From the NCBI RefSeq assembly GCF_000468035.1, contig NZ_KI260546.1:62001-126000 (forward strand): a stretch of DNA of 64,000 nt, in the 5' to 3' direction. This document shows positions 8,356-20,343 of this stretch, piece by piece. Below the pieces are notes generated by a model. It had not been told where the DNA came from and ran no database searches. It saw only the letters and a list, made by a program, of their open reading frames with translations. A program made the translations under genes and the position numbers. Position 1 is the first letter of the stretch. Each line of letters starts with the position of its first letter. The stretch comes from Selenomonas sp. oral taxon 892 str. F0426. GTDB taxonomy: Bacteria > Bacillota > Negativicutes > Selenomonadales > Selenomonadaceae.

Positions 8356-8820
8356 ATGGATGCAAAACTGATCAACCCTTTTGTAGATGCCTTTACGACG
8401 GTCATGCCGATGCTCGGATTTCCTGAGCCGACACGAGCGAAACTTTATACTGCTTCGACGCGTGTTCAGAGTCGTGGGGTATCGATGTTGGTTGGCTTTA
8501 CGAAGCAGATTCGTGGGAATGTTGTTTACAACATGAGTGAGGATGCGGCAAAGTTCATTGCATCTCAGATGATGATGGGAATGCCGGTAGAGGTTTTTGA
8601 TGAGATGGCGCAGAGTGCCATCTCAGAGCTCAGTAATATGCTGACGGCGCATACGGCGACGAATATCACAGGACTAGGTCTCGATGTCGATATTTCTACG
8701 CCGTCACTCACTGTAGGGCAGGATTTTGAAGTGAAGATCAGCGATGGGCAGTACCTCGTCGTGGAGATGAATCTGAGTGGTCAGCTGGTGGATCTTGCGA
8801 TCGCCGTCGACCAGACGTAA
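8356..8820 (+). CDS. cheX: CheX-type chemotaxis phosphatase
   Basis: Stand-alone CheX-family protein of 154 residues. CheX removes phosphate from CheY to reset flagellar switching. The pattern 'MAQSAISELSNMLTAH' contains the E-x2-N signature of the catalytic helix, preceded by 'MMMGMPVEVFDE'. It starts 3 nt after the receiver-CheX fusion, so the two are translated together. A hypothetical DUF1934 gene follows 36 nt later. Confidence 0.88.
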   Translation: MDAKLINPFVDAFTTVMPMLGFPEPTRAKLYTASTRVQSRGVSMLVGFTKQIRGNVVYNMSEDAAKFIASQMMMGMPVEVFDEMAQSAISELSNMLTAHTATNITGLGLDVDISTPSLTVGQDFEVKISDGQYLVVEMNLSGQLVDLAIAVDQT

Positions 8821-8856
8821 GCTGTGCAGGACACTTTTTATCGGAGGGAGCGTTCG

Positions 8857-9288
8857 ATGAAGGGTGCGGAGCAGGTGCGTGTCTTTCTCGATGGGAGACA
8901 GGTGGATGCTGCGGGCGAGGAGAGCCGCATTGCGCTGTCCGTTACAGGACGGCGTTTTTTGCGTGGTGAGAGCCATTATATCAGCTACGATGATGGGGAG
9001 CTGATTGACGGTGCGGTCATTCCAACGGTGCTGCGCATCAATGCTGTAGGCGTTATGCTGCAGCGACGCGGACTCGTGCGCTGGACACAGTACTTTGCAG
9101 CCGGTGAGGAGCGTACGAGCAGCTATCGTACGCCCTATGGCGCATTTTTGATCAATACACTTACGCGACGTCTGCGCATGCGTACATTTCCGGATGGGCG
9201 GGAGGAGATCTACATTTTCTACACACTCTATGTGGACGGCGTGCGGCAGAGCGATAATACTTTGGAAATACGAATTGAGCCGATGTAA
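8857..9288 (+). CDS. DUF1934 (YwiB-like) protein
   Basis: A 143-residue protein of the DUF1934/YwiB family, a small beta-barrel, lipocalin-like protein of unknown function that is often found directly before argS in Firmicutes, as here. Visible traits are a beta-rich pattern and 'TPYGAFLINT', close to the family signature 'TPYG'. The chosen ATG 8857 has CGGAGGGAG upstream; an in-frame GTG at 8824 has no ribosome site. No catalytic motif can be named. Confidence 0.8.
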   Translation: MKGAEQVRVFLDGRQVDAAGEESRIALSVTGRRFLRGESHYISYDDGELIDGAVIPTVLRINAVGVMLQRRGLVRWTQYFAAGEERTSSYRTPYGAFLINTLTRRLRMRTFPDGREEIYIFYTLYVDGVRQSDNTLEIRIEPM

Positions 9289-9304
9289 AGGAGAAGTATC
9301 GAAG

Positions 9305-10963
9305 GTGGATATTAAACAGCAGATTGAGCAGGCACTCATACGTGCCGTGGAGGAGGCTGTGGATGCGGGACAGCTGCCGCAGGGAGCGGCACTCCCCGCC
9401 ATCCTTCTTGAGGAACCGCCGGAAAAGGAACTTGGTGACTTCGCGACGAACTTTGCGATGCAGTCGGCACGTGTCTTTCGTCAGGCGCCACAGAAGATTG
9501 CGGCGGCAATTCAGGAGCATCTCACGGGGGAGTGGCTCGATCATGCTGAGGTTGCGGGACCAGGTTTCCTCAATCTCTATCTCAAGAAATCGGTGATTGC
9601 GGATACGCTGCGTGCTGTTCTTGCTGCAGGTGAGGGGTTCGGCACTTTGCCGCCCAATAGTGCGCCGCGCATTCAGGTGGAATATGTCAGTGCGAACCCA
9701 ACGGGGCCGCTTCATGTCGGCCATGGACGCGGTGCAGCGGTGGGATCGGCGCTCGTCAAGCTGCTGCGTACGGCGGGCTACGCAGTGGACAGTGAATACT
9801 ATGTCAACGATGCGGGCAATCAGATGAATCTGCTCGCTGTGTCCGTGAATGCGCGTTATCTGGAACTTCTCGGAAAGACTGTGGACTTCCCCGAAAACGG
9901 CTACCACGGTGCGGATATTGTGGAAACGGCGCAGCGCATCATTGATCGTGACGGGGATAAATATCTCGCTCTTCCTGAGGAGGAGCGTCTGCGGATTTTC
10001 CAAGATGTTGCCTATCGTGAGAAGCTGGCGGCACTTGAGGAGGATCTGGCGGATTTCGGCGTGACATTTGACCGTTGGTTCAGTGAGCGTACGCTCCATC
10101 CGGACTCTGTGCGCCGCGTTGTGGATGTTCTTTTGGAGCGTGGCACGGCGTATGAGAAGGACGGTGCCGTCTGGCTGCGCTCGACGGACTACGGAGATGA
10201 CAAGGACCGCGTCATCTTTCGTGATAACGGTGTGCCTACCTACCTCGCGGCAGACATTGCCTATCATGATGATAAATATAAGCGTGGATACGGTCGTCTC
10301 GTCAACATCTGGGGAGCGGATCATCACGGCTATGTGGCTCGTGTCAAGGCTGCGATGGCGGCGCTCGGTCATGATTCGGAGAAGCTCACGGTGCTGCTGC
10401 TGCAGATGGTGAGCCTCTATCGTGACGGACAGCTTGTCAAACTCAGCAAACGTACGGGAGAAACGGTCACCTTGCGTGAGCTGATGGAGGAGGTCGGCGT
10501 CGATGCGGCACGTTATTTCTTCCTGATGCGCTCGCTCGACAGCCAATTGGACTTCGATCTTGACCTTGCGACGAAGAAGTCCAATGAGAACCCCGTCTAC
10601 TACATCCAGTATGCGCATGCACGCATATCAAGCATCTTCCGTCAGGCAGATGAGGCGGGCATTGCCGTGAAGAATGGAGAAGAACTTGCACTCTTGACGG
10701 ATGAGACGGAGATCGCCCTCATCAAGAAGATCGCTGCCTATCCAGAGGAGATCGCACGTGCGGCGGCAGAGTTCGCGCCGCAGCGCATCGCACGCTACAG
10801 TCATGAACTGGCGGGTGCATTCCACTCGTTTTACAATAAATGCCGTATTGTCGGTCAGGAGCCGCCGCTTGCATCTGCACGCCTGGCACTCGTGCTCGCA
10901 GCAGGACACGTGATTCGTCACAGCCTTGGGGTACTTGGTGTTTCGGCGCCAGAGAAAATGTAA
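9305..10963 (+). CDS. argS: Arginyl-tRNA synthetase
   Basis: Class I synthetase of 552 residues that charges tRNA-Arg. The N-terminal tRNA D-loop recognition domain is followed by the HIGH-type signature 'GPLHVGHGRGAA'. The catalytic core contains 'ADHHGYVARVKAAM', and the KMSKS-equivalent is 'VKLSKRTGE'. The C-terminal DALR anticodon domain ends near 'SLGVLGVSAPEKM'. Start GTG 9305 gives the expected 'MDIKQQIEQAL' beginning and follows AAGGAG at about 9288. The open frame further upstream overlaps DUF1934 and is not used. It probably shares a transcript with DUF1934 and the downstream rpoE. Confidence 0.97.
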   Translation: MDIKQQIEQALIRAVEEAVDAGQLPQGAALPAILLEEPPEKELGDFATNFAMQSARVFRQAPQKIAAAIQEHLTGEWLDHAEVAGPGFLNLYLKKSVIADTLRAVLAAGEGFGTLPPNSAPRIQVEYVSANPTGPLHVGHGRGAAVGSALVKLLRTAGYAVDSEYYVNDAGNQMNLLAVSVNARYLELLGKTVDFPENGYHGADIVETAQRIIDRDGDKYLALPEEERLRIFQDVAYREKLAALEEDLADFGVTFDRWFSERTLHPDSVRRVVDVLLERGTAYEKDGAVWLRSTDYGDDKDRVIFRDNGVPTYLAADIAYHDDKYKRGYGRLVNIWGADHHGYVARVKAAMAALGHDSEKLTVLLLQMVSLYRDGQLVKLSKRTGETVTLRELMEEVGVDAARYFFLMRSLDSQLDFDLDLATKKSNENPVYYIQYAHARISSIFRQADEAGIAVKNGEELALLTDETEIALIKKIAAYPEEIARAAAEFAPQRIARYSHELAGAFHSFYNKCRIVGQEPPLASARLALVLAAGHVIRHSLGVLGVSAPEKM

Positions 10964-10983
10964 TCGCTGAAAGGAGCGCAGCT

Positions 10984-11313
10984 ATGGATTTTGAACATAT
11001 GTCAGAAGTGGATGCCGCCTATCACCTTCTTGCGAAGAAGGGAACACCGGTACATTACAAGGATCTGATTCTCGAGGTTATCGAAGTGATACACAAGCCC
11101 GTCCAGTCACAGGCGATGGCAATCTCCGAGATCTATACGATGATGAATATGGACAGTCGTTTTCACTATGAGGGAGAGAGCAAATGGGGACTGACCGAGT
11201 GGGTTCCGCCTGAGGTCAAGCGCTCCTCGTCACGTGCGTCTTCCGCAGCGGCAAAGACGCCTGCCACGAAGGAGACAACGCGCAAGAAGAAGCTCGAGAG
11301 TATTCAGAACTGA
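10984..11313 (+). CDS. rpoE: RNA polymerase delta-subunit-like HARE-HTH protein
   Basis: A 109-residue protein whose N-terminal about 75 residues match the HARE-HTH fold of the RpoE delta subunit ('MSEVDAAYHLLAKKGTPVHY', 'WGLTEWVPPEVK'). Delta increases polymerase recycling in Firmicutes and usually sits before pyrG, as here. The usual long acidic tail is absent. The C-terminus is instead Ser/Ala/Thr-rich and basic ('RSSSRASSAAAKTPATKETT', then 'RKKKLE'). Its activity on polymerase may therefore differ. Start ATG 10984 has AAAGGAG upstream. Confidence 0.82.
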   Translation: MDFEHMSEVDAAYHLLAKKGTPVHYKDLILEVIEVIHKPVQSQAMAISEIYTMMNMDSRFHYEGESKWGLTEWVPPEVKRSSSRASSAAAKTPATKETTRKKKLESIQN

Positions 11314-11318
11314 TGTAA

Positions 11319-16228
<4,910 letters not shown>

Positions 16229-16233
16229 ATGGA

Positions 16234-16929
16234 ATGGCAGACCATAAACTGACAGTGGCGGGACTTGGCCCCGGGGATGCAGGGCTTATCACGCGGGAGA
16301 CATGGGCGCGTATTGAGACGGCGGAACATATCCTCCTGCGCACGCGCATCCATCCGACCGTAGAGGCATTGGATGCGGCAGGGATTTCGTATGAGACTTA
16401 CGATGCGTTCTATGAGGATGCAGAGGATTTTGATGAGCTGTACGAGCGCATTGTGGATGATCTGTTTACACGCGCACGGGCGGCTGATATCCTCTACCTT
16501 GTTCCAGGCAGTCCGTTCGTTGCCGAGCGGACTGTGCAGCTTCTGCGGGAACGGGTGACGGAGATGGAGATAAACATTGAGATCCTGCCCGCGATGAGCT
16601 TTTTGGAGCCTCTCTTTGCCGCACTTGGTATTGATCCCGTGAATGGTCTTTCGATTGTTGATGCGCTGAATGAGGAGGCGGTGGCCGCGCCGCCGGATCA
16701 GGATCTCGTCATCACGCAGCTTTACTCCCGTGAGATTGCATCTGACCTCAAGATTTTGCTGATGGAGCACTTTCCTGATACACAGGAGGTCATCTATCTG
16801 CATCATCTGGCACTCCCCGATGAACGGATTCGGCGCATCCCACTTTTTGAACTCGATTGGCAGGAAGATATCGATCATCTGACCACACTTTTTGTTCCAT
16901 ACACCCCTGTTTTTTGGGAAAAAAGCTAA
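16234..16929 (+). CDS. YabN/MazG-type tetrapyrrole methylase domain protein, lacking the MazG domain
   Basis: A 231-residue SAM-dependent methylase-fold protein matching the N-terminal half of Firmicute YabN. It starts 'LTVAGLGPGDAGLITRETW' with the glycine-rich methylase loop and has 'ILYLVPGSPFVAERTV'. In YabN this domain is fused to a MazG NTP pyrophosphohydrolase. Here the frame stops at 'TPVFWEKS', just where the MazG half would begin, and an AT-rich stretch and HU follow. Either the MazG half was lost or the protein works alone. The gene follows mfd by 5 nt and is the neighbour expected for YabN. A truncation is therefore likely, but function may persist. Confidence 0.75.
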   Translation: MADHKLTVAGLGPGDAGLITRETWARIETAEHILLRTRIHPTVEALDAAGISYETYDAFYEDAEDFDELYERIVDDLFTRARAADILYLVPGSPFVAERTVQLLRERVTEMEINIEILPAMSFLEPLFAALGIDPVNGLSIVDALNEEAVAAPPDQDLVITQLYSREIASDLKILLMEHFPDTQEVIYLHHLALPDERIRRIPLFELDWQEDIDHLTTLFVPYTPVFWEKS

Positions 16930-16935
16930 AAAAAT

Positions 16936-16977
16936 GGGGGATTTTAGGGAAAAAATACTTTTTTTTGTTTTTCCCCC
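16936..16977 (+). terminator. Terminator-like homopolymer-rich inverted repeat
   Basis: GGGAAAAA (16947-16954) pairs with TTTTTCCC (16968-16975), and GGGGG (16936-16940) faces CCCCC (16973-16977). The loop is T-rich. It could end the mfd transcript, but its shape is atypical. Confidence 0.4.
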
Positions 16978-17006
16978 TTGATTTTTCTAGGTAATTCTGT
17001 TAAATT
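16978..17006 (+). promoter_or_regulatory. Promoter of the HU gene
   Basis: TTGATT (16978-16983) and TAAATT (17001-17006) are 17 bp apart, about 70 bp before the start. Confidence 0.5.
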
Positions 17007-17073
17007 CTCTCATGACAGCGCGGCCCACGTGGTCGCTAAGAAAAAGGAAAACATCTAAAAGGAGGATGCTACT

Positions 17074-17346
17074 TTGAACAAGCAGGAATTGGTCGCAAAC
17101 GTAGCAGAGCAGGCAGGTCTGACGAAGAAGGATGCAGAGAAGGCGGTCAATGCCGTTTTCGAGACGATCAAGAATGCGCTTTCCAGCGGCGACAGGATTC
17201 AGCTCATCGGCTTTGGCACATTCGAGGTGAAGGACCGCAAGGCTCGTAAGGGGCGTAACCCGCAGACGGGCAAGGAGATTCAGATTGCGGCTTCGAAGAT
17301 GCCTGTGTTCAAGGCTGGCAAGGCTCTGAAGGATGCTGTGAACTAA
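17074..17346 (+). CDS. hup: HU family DNA-binding protein
   Basis: Nucleoid-associated architectural protein of 90 residues that bends DNA as a dimer. It has the HU pattern throughout: '[20 protein letters not shown]', '[14 protein letters not shown]' and the DNA-inserting arm with Pro in '[12 protein letters not shown]'. The start is TTG 17074 with a strong AAAAGGAGG about 7 nt upstream, suggesting high expression. A strong terminator follows, and the gene is monocistronic. Confidence 0.97.
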   Translation: MNKQELVANVAEQAGLTKKDAEKAVNAVFETIKNALSSGDRIQLIGFGTFEVKDRKARKGRNPQTGKEIQIAASKMPVFKAGKALKDAVN

Positions 17347-17365
17347 TCGGTTCCCTTGAACGTGA

Positions 17366-17398
17366 AACCGGACTTCCTACGGGGAGTCCGGTTTTTTT
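17366..17398 (+). terminator. Rho-independent terminator after HU
   Basis: ACCGGACT (17367-17374) pairs with AGTCCGGT (17385-17392), followed by a run of T. Confidence 0.9.
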
Positions 17399-17405
17399 CG
17401 GTAAG

Positions 17406-18188
17406 ATGCAGATGAAACACGATTTTTTTTCAAAAAAGTTATTTGCAGAAAAGACGGTACTGATTTCCGGAGGAACATCAGGGATTGGACTTGCTGCAGC
17501 AGAGATCTTTTGTGCAAGTGGTGCGCAGGTTGTGCTGATGGGACGCAGTGATCTGCGCGGACAGGCAGCCCTGGATGCGATTGCAGCAGGAGAGCGAACA
17601 CATTTTGTTCGTGGTGATGTATGCAGCCGATTGGACTGCGCACGTGCGGCAGAGGAGACCATGCGCATATTTGGAGGCATCGACATCCTGGTCAACTCGG
17701 CAGGCATCTATGCAGAAGGGGCATTGGACGATCTTGCAGAGGAGGAGCTGGACCGCTTGATGGAGACGAACATCAAGGGGACCTTTCACTTGACGCAGGC
17801 ATCACTGCCATACTTGCGAAAAACACGCGGCAGTGTTGTCAATGTTGCCTCGGATGCGGGGCTTCATGGAAATTACTTTTGCAGCGCATATGCGGCGACG
17901 AAGGGGGCGGTCATCGCCTTTACCCGCTCGCTCGCCCTGGAACTGGCGAACGACCATGTACGTGTGAACGCGGTTGCGCCTGCGGATGTTCTGACACCGA
18001 TGACAGAGGGGCAGCTCTCTCCGCATCGCTCCCGCAATGAGCAGCTGCGCGAGATGTCTGCCGTCTACCCGTTGGGGCGAATCGGGACACCGCATGAGAT
18101 CGCTGCTGTAATCGTTTTTCTTGCCTCACCAGCGGCAGCATGGGTGACGGGGAGCATCTATGGTGTCGATGGAGGTCTCACCGCGTAA
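17406..18188 (+). CDS. Short-chain dehydrogenase/reductase
   Basis: NAD(P)-dependent classical SDR of 260 residues. The Rossmann loop is 'ISGGTSGIGLAAAEIF', the structural motif is 'NSAGIY', and the catalytic Ser-Tyr-Lys is present ('VVNVASDAG', 'YAATKGAV'). The C-terminal 'SIYGVDGGLTA' is typical. It resembles FabG and glucose or sugar-alcohol dehydrogenases, but the substrate cannot be fixed from sequence. Starts at ATG 17406 and 17412 are both possible, without a clear ribosome site because the HU terminator is only a few bases upstream. Neighbours do not suggest a pathway. Confidence 0.82.
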   Translation: MQMKHDFFSKKLFAEKTVLISGGTSGIGLAAAEIFCASGAQVVLMGRSDLRGQAALDAIAAGERTHFVRGDVCSRLDCARAAEETMRIFGGIDILVNSAGIYAEGALDDLAEEELDRLMETNIKGTFHLTQASLPYLRKTRGSVVNVASDAGLHGNYFCSAYAATKGAVIAFTRSLALELANDHVRVNAVAPADVLTPMTEGQLSPHRSRNEQLREMSAVYPLGRIGTPHEIAAVIVFLASPAAAWVTGSIYGVDGGLTA

Positions 18189-18195
18189 AAAAATT

Positions 18196-18224
18196 TTGTC
18201 CGTCGCTCAAAATTGTGATAGAAT
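18196..18224 (+). promoter_or_regulatory. Promoter of the glycolipid glycosyltransferase gene
   Basis: TTGTCC (18196-18201) and TAGAAT (18219-18224) are 17 bp apart. Confidence 0.5.
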
Positions 18225-18251
18225 AATCATGATTGTGCGAGGAGGTGGAGC

Positions 18252-19409
18252 ATGGAGCACGCTCGTGTTCTCATTTTGACGGCATCCATTGGCTCCGGAC
18301 ATACGAGGGCTGCGGAGGCAATTCGCGCGGCACTCGAGGCGCATCCTCAGGCGGACGCGATGCAGGTGGATGTCGTCGACTTTATGGCGCGTGAAGTCTC
18401 CATCATCCATTACCTGATGAAGCGGATCTATTTGACAATGCTGCGCTTCGTGCCCGATCTCTATGATGTGTTCTTCCGCATTGCCGGGAAGAATACGAGC
18501 GGCGGTATTGTACGTGGTGCATTCGCACAGGTGATGGTACGTACCGTAGGCCGTATCATACAGACATACGATCCGCATCTCATCGTTGCAACCCATCCCT
18601 TTCCCGAGGGGGCAGCAGCGCTCTGGCGTGCCCGTCACGGAGGCTCCTTTGCACTCACGGCACTCCTCACAGACTATGCCGTCCATGCGATCTGGCTGAC
18701 ACGCAATGTGGACATGTACTTTGTAGCCACGGAGAAGATGGCAGAGGATATGAGGTCGCGTGGATTCGATGCATGCACTGTGCGTGCGACGGGAATTCCT
18801 ATTGCACCGGCAGACTACGCACTGGAACGCAGGGCGGCGCAGGAACGCATTGGCCTTTCAGAGGATTTGCCAACCCTTCTCCTGATGGGCGGAGGCCTCG
18901 GTCTCGGCGGTATGGATCGAACAGTTGCCGCGCTCGAACAGGTAAAACAGAAACTGACCATTCTTGTTGTTGCGGGGCATAATTCAGCACTTGCGGCACA
19001 CGCACGTACAGCGGCGCAGACATCACGGCATATGATTCGCGTCTATGCCTATACTGATGAGGTGTCTGTACTCATGCGTGCCGCAGACCTCCTCATTACA
19101 AAACCTGGGGCGCTTACGATCAGTGAGGCGTTTGCTGCGGAGCTGCCGCTGCTCCTGCATGACCCTATCCCAGGACCTGAAACGGAGAATGCGATTTATG
19201 CAACACGGCGTGGGGCGGCAGTGTGGCTGCATCCAGGGGAGCATATGGCTCCTGCTGTGGAGGAGATTCTGACCCATCGGATTCCAGAGATGCGCAGAGC
19301 CGCGCGTCTGTGTGCACGCGAGAAGGCGGCACGCGAGGTGGCGAGTGCTCTTGTGGATCTGTTGACAAGGAAGAGAGGACATACGCATGGCGCAGAGAAG
19401 ATCGTCTAG
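18252..19409 (+). CDS. MGDG synthase/UgtP-like glycosyltransferase
   Basis: A 385-residue GT28-type enzyme resembling monogalactosyldiacylglycerol synthase and the UgtP diacylglycerol glucosyltransferase. It is predicted to act at the inner face of the membrane on a lipid acceptor. The N-terminal acceptor motif is 'ILTASIGSGHTRAAEAI'. Further family traits are 'LTDYAVHAIW' and 'LLLMGGGLGLGG' (start of the nucleotide-sugar domain). The sugar-donor region is 'LITKPGALTISEAFA' and 'PGPETENA'. GAGGAGG lies just before ATG 18252. Its end overlaps the following DivIC-like gene, linking envelope lipid and division genes. The sugar and acceptor are inferred from family only. Confidence 0.85.
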   Translation: MEHARVLILTASIGSGHTRAAEAIRAALEAHPQADAMQVDVVDFMAREVSIIHYLMKRIYLTMLRFVPDLYDVFFRIAGKNTSGGIVRGAFAQVMVRTVGRIIQTYDPHLIVATHPFPEGAAALWRARHGGSFALTALLTDYAVHAIWLTRNVDMYFVATEKMAEDMRSRGFDACTVRATGIPIAPADYALERRAAQERIGLSEDLPTLLLMGGGLGLGGMDRTVAALEQVKQKLTILVVAGHNSALAAHARTAAQTSRHMIRVYAYTDEVSVLMRAADLLITKPGALTISEAFAAELPLLLHDPIPGPETENAIYATRRGAAVWLHPGEHMAPAVEEILTHRIPEMRRAARLCAREKAAREVASALVDLLTRKRGHTHGAEKIV

Positions 19410-19686
19410 AAGGCCACGCTGGTTTGTCATTGCCCTGCTGGTTATTTTGGGCTATTTCGGCTCGATGATCGTATCACAGGGACTCTATCTCTCTCACGTT
19501 CATGAGGATCAAGCGCTCGCAACGGAGCGTTTGACGGCGGCACAGGCGGAGAACGATCGTCTTCGTGCGGAGAAGGAGCGGTTGGGGGAGCTTCCCTACA
19601 TCGAAAAGCTAGCTCGTGAGGAGCTGGGGATGACGGGCGCCGGAGAGCTTCCCTATGCACCTGGAAAGCGTTCGAATGGGAATTGA
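19387..19686 (+). CDS. divIC: Septum formation initiator (DivIC/FtsB family)
   Basis: A 99-residue bitopic membrane protein of the divisome, which joins FtsL and the DivIB/FtsQ protein. It has a short basic N-terminus, one transmembrane helix ('WFVIALLVILGYFGSMIV') and a coiled-coil ('LTAAQAENDRLRAEKERLG'). It ends with the family element 'LPYIEKLAREELGM'. It overlaps the upstream glycosyltransferase by 23 nt, so it is translated from the same message. Firmicute order divIC, S1 protein, tilS, hpt, ftsH is preserved downstream. Confidence 0.9.
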   Translation: MAQRRSSRRPRWFVIALLVILGYFGSMIVSQGLYLSHVHEDQALATERLTAAQAENDRLRAEKERLGELPYIEKLAREELGMTGAGELPYAPGKRSNGN

Positions 19687-19691
19687 GCTTC

Positions 19692-19721
19692 TTGACATAA
19701 AGCGGCTTTGCCCTGTATAAT
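19692..19721 (+). promoter_or_regulatory. Near-consensus promoter of the S1-domain gene
   Basis: TTGACA (19692-19697) and TATAAT (19716-19721) are 18 bp apart. Confidence 0.8.
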
Positions 19722-19782
19722 GAGCGAGTGATAAAAACTGGGGATATCCCCGACGGTTTATATGTTGAAGGGAAGAGTTGTA

Positions 19783-20229
19783 TTGGCCATCGAAGTTGGC
19801 AGTGTAGTAGAGGGTGTCGTAACAGGCATCACCAATTTTGGCGCTTTTGTCGAACTCCCCGAGGGAAAGACAGGATTGATTCACATCTCGGAGGTCGCCG
19901 ATGTCTATGTGAACGATGTGCATGATTTCCTCAAAGAGCGTGATTCGGTCAAGGTTAAGGTGCTCACTGTGGATGATCGTGGAAAGATCGGTCTCTCCAT
20001 CAAGGCACTTCAGGATAAGCCAGCAGTTCCTGCTCAGCCGGTTGCGGCTCCGGCGCGTCCGCCGCGAGCTCCGCGCGATATGCGCCGCACAGCTGCTTCG
20101 CGTCAGATGGGATCTCCTTCCTTCGAGGACAAGCTTTCACGTTTTCTGAAGGACAGCGATGAGCGGCTTACTGACCTGCGCCGCAAGACCGACTCCAAGC
20201 GAGGCGGTCGCGGATCTCGCCGCGGCTGA
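19783..20229 (+). CDS. S1 RNA-binding domain protein (YabR/GSP13-like)
   Basis: A protein of about 148 residues with one N-terminal S1 domain ('VGSVVEGVVTGITNFGAFVE', 'GLIHISEVADVYV', 'KVKVLTVDDRGKIGLSIKAL'). A Pro/Ala-rich linker and an Arg/Lys/Gly-rich basic tail ('RGGRGSRRG') follow, both suited to RNA or ribosome binding. TTG 19783 is preferred because GAAGGGAAG lies 7 nt upstream; ATG 19762 is possible but has a weak site. It sits in the Firmicute divIC-yabR-tilS order. Confidence 0.85.
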   Translation: MAIEVGSVVEGVVTGITNFGAFVELPEGKTGLIHISEVADVYVNDVHDFLKERDSVKVKVLTVDDRGKIGLSIKALQDKPAVPAQPVAAPARPPRAPRDMRRTAASRQMGSPSFEDKLSRFLKDSDERLTDLRRKTDSKRGGRGSRRG

Positions 20230-20301
20230 TCACAGGGAAGTGCTGATGTCGATGACCTGCGCGTTCTCGCCTTTTATGAGACGCAGCATATGAAGAGAAA
20301 A

Positions 20302-20327
20302 AGCACTCCATGCGGAGTGCTTTTTTT
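20302..20327 (+). terminator. Rho-independent terminator between the S1 gene and tilS
   Basis: AGCACTCC (20302-20309) pairs with GGAGTGCT (20314-20321) around a 4-nt loop, followed by seven T and preceded by an A-tract. The tilS start is placed after it. Confidence 0.88.
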
Positions 20328-20343
20328 GTATCAGGAGTCGATT

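Noticed and set aside
9161-10618. 485-residue reverse-strand frame opposite argS
   Set aside because: argS is certain on the forward strand; the reverse product has no recognisable domain.
19741-19752. GGGGATATCCCC palindrome before the S1 gene, considered as a riboswitch or terminator
   Set aside because: Short and without loop or T-tract; nothing supports a regulatory RNA.
20290-20343. Longer tilS start at 20290
   Set aside because: It would translate the terminator hairpin at 20302-20327; TTG 20344 has its own ribosome site.
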